Below are positions 34,037-43,371 of a DNA stretch of 64,000 bases, in pieces (position 1 is the stretch's first letter; the number at the start of each line of letters is the position of its first letter). A program made the position numbers and the translations under genes. The notes under the pieces were generated by a model, which had not been told where the DNA came from, made no database searches, and worked only from the letters and a program-made list of their open reading frames with translations. This DNA is from Paraburkholderia nodosa (GTDB lineage: Bacteria > Pseudomonadota > Gammaproteobacteria > Burkholderiales > Burkholderiaceae): NCBI RefSeq assembly GCF_001718195.1, contig NZ_MCNV01000016.1:62001-126000 (forward strand), in the 5' to 3' direction.

Positions 34037-35344
34037 GTGAATTCGGATACCGAAGCAATCGTCACGCGCAAGCTCATGTGGCGCATCATCCCGTTCGTCA
34101 TGCTGCTCTATTTCGTGAGCTTTCTCGACCGGGTCAACGTGGGCTTCGCGGCAATGACGATGAACAAGGCGATCGGCCTCTCGCCCACGGCGTTCGGCCT
34201 CGGCGGCGGCCTCTTCTTCATCGGCTACTTTCTGTTCGAAGTGCCTTCGAATCTCATCTTGCACCGCGTCGGCGCGCGCATCTGGATCGCGCGCGTCATG
34301 GTCACGTGGGGCATCGTTTCGGCGGCGTCCGCCTTCGTGACCGGCCCCACCAGTTTCTATGCGCTGCGCTTTTTGCTCGGCGTGGCGGAGGCGGGCTTTT
34401 TCCCCGGCATCATCCTTTACCTGAGCCTCTGGTTCCCGACGAAGCAACGCGCGGCAGCCGCGGCGTGGTTCATGGCGGCGGCGCCGATTTCGACGGCGCT
34501 CGGTTCGCCGATTTCCGGCGCGCTCATGCAATTGCCGACCCTGTTCGGGCTCGCCAACTGGCAGCTGCTCTACGTGATCGAAGCGGTTCCCGCTGTGCTG
34601 CTCGGTTTCGTGGTCCTGAAAGTTCTCACCGATGCGCCTTCGAAAGCACACTGGCTGAAGCCGCAAGAACGCGACTGGCTCATGGCAAAGCTCGCCGACG
34701 AAGCGAGAACGCGCGAAGGCCACGCAGGCCACACAGCCGGGGCGCTGAACGCCCTGCGCGACCCGCGCGTGCTGGCGCTCGCGCTGATCTACTTCGGCAC
34801 CTCGGCCGGCCTGTACACGCTGGGCCTGTGGGCGCCGCTCATCATCCGGCAATATGGCTTCAGCGCGCTCGAAACCGGGCTGCTGAACGCGATTCCGAGC
34901 ATCGTGGCGGTCGTCGCCATGATTCTCTGGGCGCGGCACTCCGACCGCACCGCAGAGCGCACCTGGCACGTCGTGATTCCCTGCGTCCTGGCATGCGTGG
35001 GCTTCGTCTTCGCGGGGCAGGCCAGTACCGCGCTGATGATCGTGCTGGCACTTGTGGTGGTCAATGTCGGCATCAGCGCAGCCAAGGCGCCGCTCTGGGC
35101 CATGCCCAGCATGTTCCTCTCCGGCGCCGGGGCCGCAGCGGGCATCGCCATGATCAATTCGATCGGCAATCTCGGCGGATTCGTCGGGCCCGCCGTGATC
35201 GGGTGGCTGAAAACCCAGACCGGGAGTTATGCCGCGGGCTTGTACGTCGTTGGCGCGACGCTCGCGCTTTCCGCGGTGGTGACGCTGATGCTGAGCCGCA
35301 AGGCGAGCCAGCCGGTGATGGCGCAGGTAAGGCACGATCACTGA
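34037..35344 (+). CDS. MFS transporter, ACS family (tartrate/phthalate type)
   Basis: 435 residues, 12 helices. TM1 carries LLYFVSFLDRVNVGFAAMTMNK and TM3-4 FFIGYFLFEVPSNLILHRVGARIWIARVMVTWG (in parts), the typical ACS signature shared by tartrate and phthalate carriers. The GTG at 34037 is preferred because GGGAGGAGACAC stands directly before it; an ATG 11 codons earlier has no ribosome site. It follows the dmlA-type gene, so uptake of tartrate or D-malate is likely. Confidence 0.88.
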   Translation: MNSDTEAIVTRKLMWRIIPFVMLLYFVSFLDRVNVGFAAMTMNKAIGLSPTAFGLGGGLFFIGYFLFEVPSNLILHRVGARIWIARVMVTWGIVSAASAFVTGPTSFYALRFLLGVAEAGFFPGIILYLSLWFPTKQRAAAAAWFMAAAPISTALGSPISGALMQLPTLFGLANWQLLYVIEAVPAVLLGFVVLKVLTDAPSKAHWLKPQERDWLMAKLADEARTREGHAGHTAGALNALRDPRVLALALIYFGTSAGLYTLGLWAPLIIRQYGFSALETGLLNAIPSIVAVVAMILWARHSDRTAERTWHVVIPCVLACVGFVFAGQASTALMIVLALVVVNVGISAAKAPLWAMPSMFLSGAGAAAGIAMINSIGNLGGFVGPAVIGWLKTQTGSYAAGLYVVGATLALSAVVTLMLSRKASQPVMAQVRHDH

Positions 35345-35418
35345 AAGCAGGCAGGCCCTTGCGCGGGCATCGGCCGAGTTTTGCCGATTCTGGCGCACGT
35401 TGAGTGCGCTTGCATTAT

Positions 35419-35432
35419 GTGCGCTAGCGCAC
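35419..35432. promoter_or_regulatory. 14-bp perfect palindrome upstream of fecR-like gene
   Basis: GTGCGCTAGCGCAC lies about 90 bp before the FecR-domain gene, in a region that must contain the promoter of the FecR-OmpA-CHASE2 operon. Possible operator; the symmetric GC-rich sequence could also arise by chance. Confidence 0.35.
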
Positions 35433-35522
35433 GGAGCAGGCCGCGCGGAGTCACTATCCTCGCCGGGTGCCCGAGAGACCCGGCGCGAGCCCCCACGTTC
35501 GTTTCGCCAAACGGTATCGCCA

Positions 35523-35990
35523 GTGCGTAGCCAAGCCATCCAATATGCCTTGCTTCTCGCCTGCGGGTGCCCGCCAGCCTTCGATGCGCACGCAGCCGAT
35601 GCAATTGGCATAGTCAAGACGATCAAAGGCTCGGTGCATATCGAGCGTGCGAGTCAGCCGGTCGGCGTCGCGGTCGGCAGCGAGGTGTTCGCGAGCGACC
35701 GCGTCCTGACCGGCCCCGCGTCTTCCGTCGGCATCACCCTGCGCGACAACACGCTGCTGACCGAGGGCGCCAACTCCATTCTCGATCTCAACAAGTTCGC
35801 ATTCGATACCACCACCTACGACGGCGCGCTCGACGTGAGCATCAAGCGCGGCTCGCTCGCCGTGGTCGACGGCAAGCTCGCAAAGGCCAATCCGGAAGCC
35901 GTGCGCTACAGCACGCCCACCACCACACTCGGCGTACGCGGCACGGAGTTCATCATCGAGGTGGGAGGAAGCGGGGAGACCGATCATTGA
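35523..35990 (+). CDS. Exported FecR-domain protein
   Basis: About 155 residues from the GTG at 35523, which gives a signal peptide ending AHA-ADAIG. The mature part is a FecR beta-helix domain: GSVHIERASQPVGVAVGSEVFASDRVLTGPASSVGITLRDNTLLT (in parts), then the conserved RYSTPTTTLGVRGTEFIIEV end. In sensor systems, FecR domains relay a signal across the periplasm; in this single-domain form they are often found with CHASE2 proteins. A TTG at 35400 would extend the protein by 41 residues; the choice is uncertain. The stop overlaps the next gene by TTGA. First gene of a three-gene operon. Confidence 0.78.
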   Translation: MRSQAIQYALLLACGCPPAFDAHAADAIGIVKTIKGSVHIERASQPVGVAVGSEVFASDRVLTGPASSVGITLRDNTLLTEGANSILDLNKFAFDTTTYDGALDVSIKRGSLAVVDGKLAKANPEAVRYSTPTTTLGVRGTEFIIEVGGSGETDH

Positions 35991-36601
35991 AGACGACGAA
36001 CGCCGCACACTGCCTGCCGCAATGCATGGCGCTCACGCTGTGCGCGTGCCTCTGCGCGTGCAGCACGCCCGACAAGATCACGCTCCTGCCCAACCCGGAC
36101 GGCAGCGTCGGCAACGTGATCGTGCATAACGGCGGCAAGACGCAAGTCATCAATAAGGCCTACACGCGCGCCGATGTTTCGAAAAGCGGTGCGATCGAGC
36201 AAACCGCCGGCAACAAAGCCGCGGTGGATGCCCAGTACGGCGACCTGCTGGCCGCAGAGCCGCCCAGGCCCCGAACGTTCACGATCAACTTCGTATTCGA
36301 CTCCGCCACGCAACTTGCGCCCGAGTCCGCGGCCACCGTCGCCGAGTTGAAAAAGGTATTGGCGAACTGGCCCGCGCCTCACCTCACGGTGGTCGGCCAC
36401 ACCGATATGGCAGGCTCCCAGGAGTTCAACGACCGGCTTTCCATGCGCCGGGCGCAAAGCGTGGCGTCGTTTCTGGTCAAGTCAGGCATACCCGCGCAGC
36501 AGATCGAAGTTGCAGGCCGAGGCAAGCGCGAGCCGCTCGTCCATACCGCGGACGGCGTGCCCAACCAGGCAAACCGTCGCGCGGTCATCACCGTTCAGTA
36601 A
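35987..36601 (+). CDS. OmpA-family lipoprotein
   Basis: 204 residues from TTG 35987 (GGGGAG eight nt upstream), overlapping the fecR-like stop by four bases. An export signal ends at a lipobox within LCACLCACS, then a segment containing PDGSVGNVIVHNGGKTQVINK, and an OmpA peptidoglycan-binding domain: INFVFDSATQLAPESAATV, VVGHTDMAGSQEFNDRLSMRRAQSVASFL and AGRGKREPLVHT..NRRAVITV with the Asp and Arg that grip diaminopimelate. It should anchor in the outer membrane and bind the cell wall. Middle gene of the trio with FecR-domain and CHASE2 proteins. No ATG start fits the signal peptide. Confidence 0.8.
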   Translation: MKTTNAAHCLPQCMALTLCACLCACSTPDKITLLPNPDGSVGNVIVHNGGKTQVINKAYTRADVSKSGAIEQTAGNKAAVDAQYGDLLAAEPPRPRTFTINFVFDSATQLAPESAATVAELKKVLANWPAPHLTVVGHTDMAGSQEFNDRLSMRRAQSVASFLVKSGIPAQQIEVAGRGKREPLVHTADGVPNQANRRAVITVQ

Positions 36602-36643
36602 TCCGTATCGATCCGCGATGCGCTTCATCGATCCCATGCCACC

Positions 36644-38107
36644 ATGAAACGCTACCGCAACTCATGCATCGCCTTCCTCAGGCGCATGATGCGGGCGCGC
36701 AAAGGGCGCCCCTGGGCGCTCGCGGTGCTCTTGACGCTTCTGTTCATCAACCTGTGCAGCGAATGGCCCGGCGATATTGCGCGGCCGGCCTTGCTCGACA
36801 CGCTCGATACCGTGTTGCCCGACACCTTCGGCTCGGCACGCCAGCTTCTTTTCGACCACTACCAGCGCCGCTTTCCTCGCGTGCCGGCCACGCAGCCAGT
36901 GACCATCGTCGAGATCGATGACAAGACGCTCGAAACCTTCGGCCAATGGCCGTGGCCGCGCAACCGCCTCGCCGGGCTCGTCGATGCGATCGAGGCGAAC
37001 AGACCGCTGGCGATCGGCCTCGACATCTACATGCCCGAGCCCGACCAGACCTCGCCTGGCATCGTGGCCGACAATCTGCCCGCCTCGGAGGCCGCGCTCG
37101 CTACGCAACTGCGCGCGCTGCCCAGCCATGAGCGCATTCTCGCGACCGCGTTGCGCGCATCGCCTTCGATTCTCGGCGCAGCGGCCTTCGACTACGCGAC
37201 CTCCACGACGCGCACCGACATCCTGAGCGCCCCCGTGCTCGTGCACGGCCCGGACGCCCTCGCGAACGTTCACCGCTTCAATTACGTGCTCGCGAGCCTC
37301 CCCGAATTGCAGGGCGCCGCCCACGGCCAGGCCATGCTCAACGTTGCACAGGAACAGGGCACGGTACGGCGCATTCCGCTCGTGCTGGGTCTTGGCGACA
37401 AACTTGTGCCGAGCCTGCCCATCGAGATACTGCGCGTGGCCACCGGCTCGCCAGCCATCGAGGTGTTCGCGGGCCCATCCGGCGTGCGCGCGGTCGGCGT
37501 GGCGGATGTGCGGGTGCCCACGCAGCCCGACGGCGATATCTGGCTGCATTTCGCCTCGATTGCGCGTACGCAGCAGCGTTATGTTTCCGCACGCGATGTG
37601 TTGCAGGGCAAGGTCGATGCGAGCCGCATCCGCAACAAGCTGATTCTCGTCGGCCTCACCGGCACGGGCTTGACCGACATGCGCACAACGGCGTTAGGCG
37701 AACTGGTGCCCGGCATCGAGATTCAGGCGCAGGTCATCGAAACGATTTTCGAGGGCAGATTCCTGCAGCGCCCGGACTGGCTGATCTGGTGTGAGACGGT
37801 TTTCATCCTCGCGCTCGGCCTGTTCTTCATCTGGTATGTGCCGCGCAACGATTCACGGCTTGCCGTCTTCATGCGCGCCGTGCCGAAGGCCTCCGCGATC
37901 ATCGGTCTTACGCTTAACTTGTTGACGCTTTCGATTTGCTTCCTCGTATTCCGTTATTTCGGCTTCCTCGTCGATGCCGCATCGATCTTCATCATTCTTT
38001 CCGCGGTCATGGGCAGCTTCTTCACCATCTCCCTCATGGAGCCGGAAGCGCACAACGCATCCACCTCCGCCAAGACGCCCGGTTCGAGCGCGACGACCAA
38101 CACTTAA
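36644..38107 (+). CDS. CHASE2-domain membrane protein without output domain
   Basis: 487 residues: TM1 (about 24-40), an extracytoplasmic CHASE2 sensing domain (about 65-375, with VTIVEIDDKTLETFGQWPWPRN, AIGLDIYMPEPDQ, IRNKLILVGLTGTGLTDMRTTALGELVPGIEIQAQVIE, in parts), then three helices (about 383-403, 416-437, 441-462) and a short 25-residue tail. CHASE2 normally feeds a cytoplasmic adenylate cyclase, kinase or GGDEF domain; none follows here, and no frameshifted remnant is apparent downstream. It lies 42 bp after the OmpA-lipoprotein gene and 0.7 kb from the FecR gene, so these three likely function together. Confidence 0.85.
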   Translation: MKRYRNSCIAFLRRMMRARKGRPWALAVLLTLLFINLCSEWPGDIARPALLDTLDTVLPDTFGSARQLLFDHYQRRFPRVPATQPVTIVEIDDKTLETFGQWPWPRNRLAGLVDAIEANRPLAIGLDIYMPEPDQTSPGIVADNLPASEAALATQLRALPSHERILATALRASPSILGAAAFDYATSTTRTDILSAPVLVHGPDALANVHRFNYVLASLPELQGAAHGQAMLNVAQEQGTVRRIPLVLGLGDKLVPSLPIEILRVATGSPAIEVFAGPSGVRAVGVADVRVPTQPDGDIWLHFASIARTQQRYVSARDVLQGKVDASRIRNKLILVGLTGTGLTDMRTTALGELVPGIEIQAQVIETIFEGRFLQRPDWLIWCETVFILALGLFFIWYVPRNDSRLAVFMRAVPKASAIIGLTLNLLTLSICFLVFRYFGFLVDAASIFIILSAVMGSFFTISLMEPEAHNASTSAKTPGSSATTNT

Positions 38108-38209
38108 CGATTGCTTCGGTTGCCTGCATGGCTTCGACCTGGCAACCTCGGTGCTACATTACGATCCTGATTGCCCGACAACAGGAAGTCATGCAAGCAC
38201 GGAGCGCGA

Positions 38210-38617
38210 ATGACCCCATCGGAACGGATTGACCAGCTGATCGCGGAACTCACCGACTGGCGCCGCGAAACCTTCGTCGCGATACGCGAGGCCATTCTCG
38301 CAGCCGACCCGGCAATCGTCGAGGAATGGAAATACATGGGCAGCCCCGTGTGGTATCGGGACGGCATGATCGCCGTGGGCAACGCGCACAAGGGCAAGGT
38401 GAAGCTCACGTTCCTGTACGGCGCGAGCCTGCCCGACCCGAAGCAGCTGTTCAACGCCGGGCTCGACGGCAACGCGCGACGCGCCATCGACTATCTCGAG
38501 GGCGACAAGGTCGACAAACGCGCGCTCACAGCGCTCATTCGCGCGGCGATCGAATTCAACCAGGGCAACGCGAAGAGAAAGGCGCCTACCAAACCGCGCG
38601 CCCGCAAAACGGCCTGA
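38210..38617 (+). CDS. DUF1801 (YdhG-like) domain protein
   Basis: 135-residue soluble protein of the DUF1801 fold: WRRETFVAIREAILAADPAIVEEWKYMGSPVWYRDGMIAVGNAHKGKVKLTF (in parts), which matches the family's core, and a basic C-terminal tail rich in Lys/Arg. Function of the family is unknown. The ATG at 38210 is chosen over one 39 nt upstream. It is read away from the preceding operon with a 102-bp gap. Confidence 0.72.
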   Translation: MTPSERIDQLIAELTDWRRETFVAIREAILAADPAIVEEWKYMGSPVWYRDGMIAVGNAHKGKVKLTFLYGASLPDPKQLFNAGLDGNARRAIDYLEGDKVDKRALTALIRAAIEFNQGNAKRKAPTKPRARKTA

Positions 38618-38655
38618 CGCGAGCGCAAGGCGGCGCGCGTCAAAGCACCTTCGCC

Positions 38656-39765
38656 TCAGGCGTCGGCCTCGATCATCTCGCGAATGGGAATCACGGTGCG
38701 CGCGCCGCAATCGCGCAGCAGGTCGCGCAATTCGTTGATGACAGGAAACACTTCGTGATTCCAGTCGGCGCCCTGGTTGTCGTGCGCGGCCTGTTCGAGT
38801 TCGACGATGGTGCGGTCTTCCTTGAAGATGCGCTCCGTGAACCAGACCAGCAGCGGCCACGCCGCATCGAGCAGGAAGGGAATGGCGGGCCGGCGGATCG
38901 AAAGGAGTCCAAAAGTCCGGTTCGTGCGCTGCCGTGCGTCGAGCGGCACATAAACGATCCACAGGTCCATGAGGAGCGAGTCGTCGCCCGAGCGTATTTT
39001 CAGCGTTTGATACGGATATTCCGTGCGGATCGTCATCACGCTCTGGTCGCTCGGGTCCGCGCGGTTCTTGCTCGCGCCAAACACGAGCGCCTCGCCTGCG
39101 GGCTGCTTGCCCGCCATGCGCGCGAACGTATAGTCCACTTCGATGGAGTTCTCGCCACGCCGCCGGCCAAGCGAACGCGCCCGCATCTGGCCCATCTGGC
39201 GGCGGTGCAGAAACTGATGATTCATGTCCATCAGATTCTCGTGCATGAACGAGTAGTGGCACTTCACCTCCTGCCCGAAGCGGCGCGTCTTGTATGCCTT
39301 GTCCGTGACCGAATCCAGCACGGGCAGCGGCGTTGCTTCGGCGAGCGTGGCGTTGCCGGGAAAGACGAAGATCATGCCGTGCGCCTCGCGGCACGGATAG
39401 GCGCGCACGCCGTTGGGCAGGCGCTCCCTGCCGAGGTAAGGCACGTCCACGCATTGGCCCGAACAATCGTAGGTCCAGCCGTGGTAGCCGCAGCGAAGCG
39501 ACTCGCCCTCCACCACGCCCGCATGCAGCGGCACCTGGCGATGCGCGCAGCGGTCTTCGAGCGCGTGCACCGCGCCGGACGCGGTGCGAAAGAGCACGAT
39601 GGGCTCGCCGGCGAAATGCGTGCCCAGCGTCTTACCGGGCTTGAGTTCGCGCGACCAGGCAAGCGGATACCAGTGATCGGGATGAATGGGCACTCGGCGC
39701 AGGTCGCGCGGTTCCTGCAAATGTGACTCGATCGTATAGCCGTCGGGGAAAGGCATTGCGCGCAT
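38656..39765 (-). CDS. Rieske-type aromatic ring/O-demethylating oxygenase, terminal subunit
   Basis: 369 residues. The Rieske [2Fe-2S] site is C73-x-H75 ... C92-x2-H95 (CAHRQVPLH, CGYHGW), and the mononuclear iron site is NLMD..H183....H187 with Asp180 as the bridging acid. This corresponds to the vanillate demethylase/toluenesulfonate (type IA) group. AAGGAG lies 9 nt before ATG 39765. There is no reductase or ferredoxin gene beside it, so it must borrow one. The divergently oriented LysR/nitrilase pair is nearby but transcribed separately; the substrate is unknown. Confidence 0.88.
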   Translation of the reverse strand: MRAMPFPDGYTIESHLQEPRDLRRVPIHPDHWYPLAWSRELKPGKTLGTHFAGEPIVLFRTASGAVHALEDRCAHRQVPLHAGVVEGESLRCGYHGWTYDCSGQCVDVPYLGRERLPNGVRAYPCREAHGMIFVFPGNATLAEATPLPVLDSVTDKAYKTRRFGQEVKCHYSFMHENLMDMNHQFLHRRQMGQMRARSLGRRRGENSIEVDYTFARMAGKQPAGEALVFGASKNRADPSDQSVMTIRTEYPYQTLKIRSGDDSLLMDLWIVYVPLDARQRTNRTFGLLSIRRPAIPFLLDAAWPLLVWFTERIFKEDRTIVELEQAAHDNQGADWNHEVFPVINELRDLLRDCGARTVIPIREMIEADA

Positions 39766-39882
39766 GCGGAGAAACTCCTTGTCGAGTCCGTCGATATGGT
39801 CGTTATCGTCGTTCCGGGAAATCGGTACGTCGACGCAAATCTCGTGCCCGCCCATTCAACGCGAATGGCGCATGCGTGTCGA

Positions 39883-40794
39883 TCAGTGTTTTGCCGGAAA
39901 GCACGCGATGATGGCCGCCTGGACCTTGACGATGGCGGCGTCGCGCAGCGAACTGTTGCGCCACCCGAGCTCCACGGGATAGCGCGGCAGATCGATCGGA
40001 CACTCGAGCAGCTTCAGGCCCGTCACGCGCGCGATCGCCTCGGCCGCGTGGCGCGGAATCGTGGCGACGCTGCGCGTGCCCTTGAGCAGAAAGGGCAACG
40101 CGGCGAAATGCGTCGTCGAGGCCACGACATTGCGCTTCAGGCCCCGCGCGGCGAGCCCTTCGTCGACGATCCCGACCACGCCGCCCGACGACACCAGGAT
40201 GTGCCCTCTCGACACGTAGTCGCTCAGCGTCAAACGCCGCGGCGTGCGCGGTGCGTCGTCCACGAGGCACGCATAGCTGCCCTCGCCGAGCACCCGGTGA
40301 CTCAGCCCGCGCGAAGCGAAGCCGCCCGCCGCGACGGCCAGATCCATGTCCTGATTGGCAAGCGCATCGGCGACGATCTGACTGTGCGTCTGGCGAAAGA
40401 TGATGCGCAGACCCGGCGCGCTGGTTTCCAGCGTTTCGATGATGCGCCGGCCGAAAGCCACTTCGAAGTCGTCCGAAAGCCCGATGGAAACCGCGCGACC
40501 GTGAAACGTGGTGGCATCGGGCGAGGCGATCGCGAGGCTATGGCGGCAACGGTCGAGCGCTTCGCTGATCACGGGCTTGAGCTCCTGCGCACGCGAGGTC
40601 GGCGCGAGCCCGCGGCCGGTGCGCACGAACAGCGTGTCCGCATAGAGCGCGCGCAGACGCCTGAGCGCCGCGCTCACGGCCGACTGCGTCATGTCGAGGC
40701 GAATCGCGGCGCGGCTCGCCCCGCCCTCTTCGAACAGCGCCTCGAATATCTTCAGCAGATTCAGGTCCACGCCGGCGATATCAAAGTGGTTCAT
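39883..40794 (-). CDS. LysR-family regulator (NodD-like)
   Basis: 303 residues: HTH (LNLLKIFEALFEEGGASRAAIRLDMTQSAVSAALRRLRALY, in parts) and effector domain (VSIGLSDDFEVAFGRRII, DMDLAVAAGGF). It has the VDLNLLKIF start typical of the NodD/NahR-type branch. The gene lies 118 bp upstream of the Rieske gene on the same strand and 78 bp from the divergent nitrilase gene, which is the likelier direct target. Confidence 0.86.
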   Translation of the reverse strand: MNHFDIAGVDLNLLKIFEALFEEGGASRAAIRLDMTQSAVSAALRRLRALYADTLFVRTGRGLAPTSRAQELKPVISEALDRCRHSLAIASPDATTFHGRAVSIGLSDDFEVAFGRRIIETLETSAPGLRIIFRQTHSQIVADALANQDMDLAVAAGGFASRGLSHRVLGEGSYACLVDDAPRTPRRLTLSDYVSRGHILVSSGGVVGIVDEGLAARGLKRNVVASTTHFAALPFLLKGTRSVATIPRHAAEAIARVTGLKLLECPIDLPRYPVELGWRNSSLRDAAIVKVQAAIIACFPAKH

Positions 40795-40872
40795 ATCTCA
40801 TAGTATCGATATACGTTCTCGCGATTTTATCGCCGTGGAAAGATGTGGGCAGTCCAACCCCTGGGAGCCATC

Positions 40873-41799
40873 ATGGCCAAGTCGAAAGTCGCCGCGCTGC
40901 AGATCGGTTCGTCCGCCGCCGGCAAAGCGCACACGCTGGAACAGATTCTCTCGTTCGAAGCGCAGATCCGCGCCTCGGGCGCGAAGCTCGTCGTCATGCC
41001 CGAGGCGTTGCTCGGCGGCTACCCGAAGGGAGAAATATTCGGCACGCGCCTCGGCTACCGCTTGCCCGAAGGCCGCGAGGCATTCGCGCGCTACTACGAA
41101 AATGCGGTCGACGTGCCCGGCGCGGAAACCGAAGCGCTCGCAGAGCTTTCGACGCGTTGCGGCGCATCGCTCGTGATCGGCGTGATCGAGCGCGACGGCA
41201 GCACGCTCTTTTGCACCGCGCTGTTCTTCAATCCGGGGGAGGGGCTCGTGGCGAAGCATCGCAAGCTCATGCCGACGGGCACGGAACGGCTCATCTGGGG
41301 GCAAGGCGACGGCTCGACGCTGCCGACCGTTCGCACGGAATCAGGCGTCGCGGGCACGGCCATCTGCTGGGAAAACCACATGCCGCTGTTGCGCACGGCG
41401 ATGTACGCGAAGGGCGTGCAGATCTGGTGCGCGCCCACCGTGGATGAGCGCGACATCTGGCAATGCTCCATGCGCCATATCGCGCACGAAGGACGCTGCT
41501 TCGTGATCAGCGCGTGCCAGGTGCAGCCTTCGCCCGCGGCGCTCGGCGTCGAAGTGCCGGGCTGGGACGAGAACCGGCCGCTCATCAACGGCGGCAGCCT
41601 GATCGTCGGGCCGCTCGGCGATGTGCTGGCCGGCCCGCTGCGCGGTGAAACCGGGCTCATCGTCGCCGAGATCGATACCGACGAACTCACGCGCGCCCGC
41701 TACGATTTCGATGTGGTGGGCCACTACGCACGGCCCGATGTGTTCGCGCTTTCGGTCGACGAACGGCGCAAGCGCACGGTCTCGTTCATCGCGGAGTAA
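40873..41799 (+). CDS. Nitrilase
   Basis: 308 residues with the nitrilase Glu-Lys-Cys triad: Glu44 (VMPEALLGGYPKG), Lys131 (KHRKLMPTGTERL) and Cys165 (GTAICWENHMPLLR), plus the YAKGVQIWCAPTVDERDIW and HIAHEGRCFVISACQ motifs of true nitrilases. The enzyme hydrolyses an organic nitrile to carboxylate and ammonia. ATG 40873 has GGGAGCC upstream. Usual aldoxime dehydratase partners are absent. Controlled probably by the divergent LysR gene. Substrate class (aryl-acetonitrile versus aliphatic) cannot be assigned from sequence alone. Confidence 0.9.
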   Translation: MAKSKVAALQIGSSAAGKAHTLEQILSFEAQIRASGAKLVVMPEALLGGYPKGEIFGTRLGYRLPEGREAFARYYENAVDVPGAETEALAELSTRCGASLVIGVIERDGSTLFCTALFFNPGEGLVAKHRKLMPTGTERLIWGQGDGSTLPTVRTESGVAGTAICWENHMPLLRTAMYAKGVQIWCAPTVDERDIWQCSMRHIAHEGRCFVISACQVQPSPAALGVEVPGWDENRPLINGGSLIVGPLGDVLAGPLRGETGLIVAEIDTDELTRARYDFDVVGHYARPDVFALSVDERRKRTVSFIAE

Positions 41800-41826
41800 C
41801 GCCGCGCGGAAGCGAAAGGCGCGCCG

Positions 41827-43281
41827 TCAGGCCGAATAAAGCCCTTCCGGCCCGTTGCGCAGCGTGCGCGCCAGCAACTCGAGCCCTTCCCGCAGCGCCT
41901 CATGGCTGCGCGCGCCGCCGAGGCTCAAGCGCACCGCGTGCGGCGCCGAGCCGCGGCCGATCACGAAGCTGTCCGCCGTTTTCGCAAGCACGCCGGCCTG
42001 ACGCAGCGCCGCGGAAAATTCGGCGGCGCGCCAGGGCTCGGCGAGCGGCAGCCAAAGATGCGGGCTCGCCGGATCGGTGCGATACGTCCAGTCCGCCAGC
42101 ACTTCGGCGGCGATCGCATGGCGCGCGTCCACCTGCGCGCGCTGCTGCGCGATGAGCCGATTGACCTCGCCGTCCACGATCCAGCGCGCCGCGATCTCTG
42201 CTGCGAGCGGCGACGTCATCCAGCAGTCGCTGCGTATCACCGCGAGGATCTTGCCGACCCAGTCCTGCGGCGCCTGCACATAGCCCACGCGCAGACCCGG
42301 CGCCACTGCTTTCGAAAGACTGCTGATGACGATGCCGTGCTCGGGCAGCCGCGCGGCGAGCGGGGTGGGCGGCGCGTCGAGCAACGCGGCGGGCACGAGG
42401 TCCTCGATCACGACGAGGTGATGGCGCACCGCGATCTCGGCGATCTGCGCGCGGCGCGCTTCGGAGAGCGTCGCCGTGGTCGGGTTGTGCAGCGTCGGCA
42501 CGCAAAAGAGCGCGCGCGGGGCGAGCAGCCCGCACGCGCGCTCGAGCGCGGCGGGGACGATGCCCTCTTCGTCGATTTCGATGCCGACGAGATTCAGCCG
42601 CAACTGCCGCGCGAGCGCGACGATGCCCGGATAGCTCAACGCCTCGGCGAAGATCGTGTCGCCTGGCCGCAGCACCGCGCGCAACACACAGGCAAGACCG
42701 TGCTGCGCGCCCTGCGTCACCAGCACACGCTCTGCAGCCACCGTGCAGCCCATGCGCGCGAGCCAGCGCGCACCCGCCTCGCGGTGCGAGCGGCGCCCGC
42801 CTTCGGGCTGATAAAGCAGCAGTTCGCCCGCGAGGCGCTCGTCGGTGGCCAGCTCGCGCAAGGTCTGCGTGAGCAGGAAGGCTTCGTCGGTCGGCATCGG
42901 CACGTTCTGACCGAGATCGATCAGGCGTCCCGGCGCATGGACGCCCGGCGCACCCGCCGTGACCTGCGCGGCGGCGGCCCGCTCGCTGGACTCGGGCACG
43001 GTGCGCGTGCGGTCCTGGATGCGCGCGCCGTCGGCGTCGGGCTCGGCCACATAGGTGCCGTCTCCCACGCGCGCCACCACGAGACCGCCGCGCTCCAGCT
43101 CCGCATAAGCACGGCTTACCGTGCCGGTTGTGACGCTGAGCTTCTTCGCGAGCAGCCTGTGCGCGGGCAGCTTTTCTCCGGGCAGCATCTGGCCGCCGTG
43201 AATGGCCTGTGAATAGGCCTGGGCGATCGCCCGGTACTTGGGTTCGCTGCTGCGCGAGAGCGTGGGCATCCAGCCATTCAT
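41827..43281 (-). CDS. MocR-family regulator (GntR HTH + aminotransferase domain)
   Basis: 484 residues: GntR winged HTH (LPAHRLLAKKLSVTTGTVSRAYAELERGGLV, in parts), linker, and aminotransferase domain with LVTQGAQHGLACVLRAVLRPGD, FCVPTLHNPTTATLSE, LVVIEDLVP and the lysine segment GIVISSLSKAVAPGLRVGYVQ. It is divergent from the mandelate-racemase-family gene across a short region carrying direct repeats. The ATG at 43281 is a choice between several upstream codons without good ribosome sites. Confidence 0.87.
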   Translation of the reverse strand: MNGWMPTLSRSSEPKYRAIAQAYSQAIHGGQMLPGEKLPAHRLLAKKLSVTTGTVSRAYAELERGGLVVARVGDGTYVAEPDADGARIQDRTRTVPESSERAAAAQVTAGAPGVHAPGRLIDLGQNVPMPTDEAFLLTQTLRELATDERLAGELLLYQPEGGRRSHREAGARWLARMGCTVAAERVLVTQGAQHGLACVLRAVLRPGDTIFAEALSYPGIVALARQLRLNLVGIEIDEEGIVPAALERACGLLAPRALFCVPTLHNPTTATLSEARRAQIAEIAVRHHLVVIEDLVPAALLDAPPTPLAARLPEHGIVISSLSKAVAPGLRVGYVQAPQDWVGKILAVIRSDCWMTSPLAAEIAARWIVDGEVNRLIAQQRAQVDARHAIAAEVLADWTYRTDPASPHLWLPLAEPWRAAEFSAALRQAGVLAKTADSFVIGRGSAPHAVRLSLGGARSHEALREGLELLARTLRNGPEGLYSA

Positions 43282-43371
43282 GGTTTTCCCGAAGGAGATA
43301 AGCACGCCGCAGCACGGCGCGACGGCTGCGTCATTATCGCGCCCAATCCGCGGAAATGAAGGCTGTCATTT

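Noticed and set aside
33950..35626. A 558-residue minus-strand frame
   Set aside because: Antisense of the MFS and fecR-like genes.
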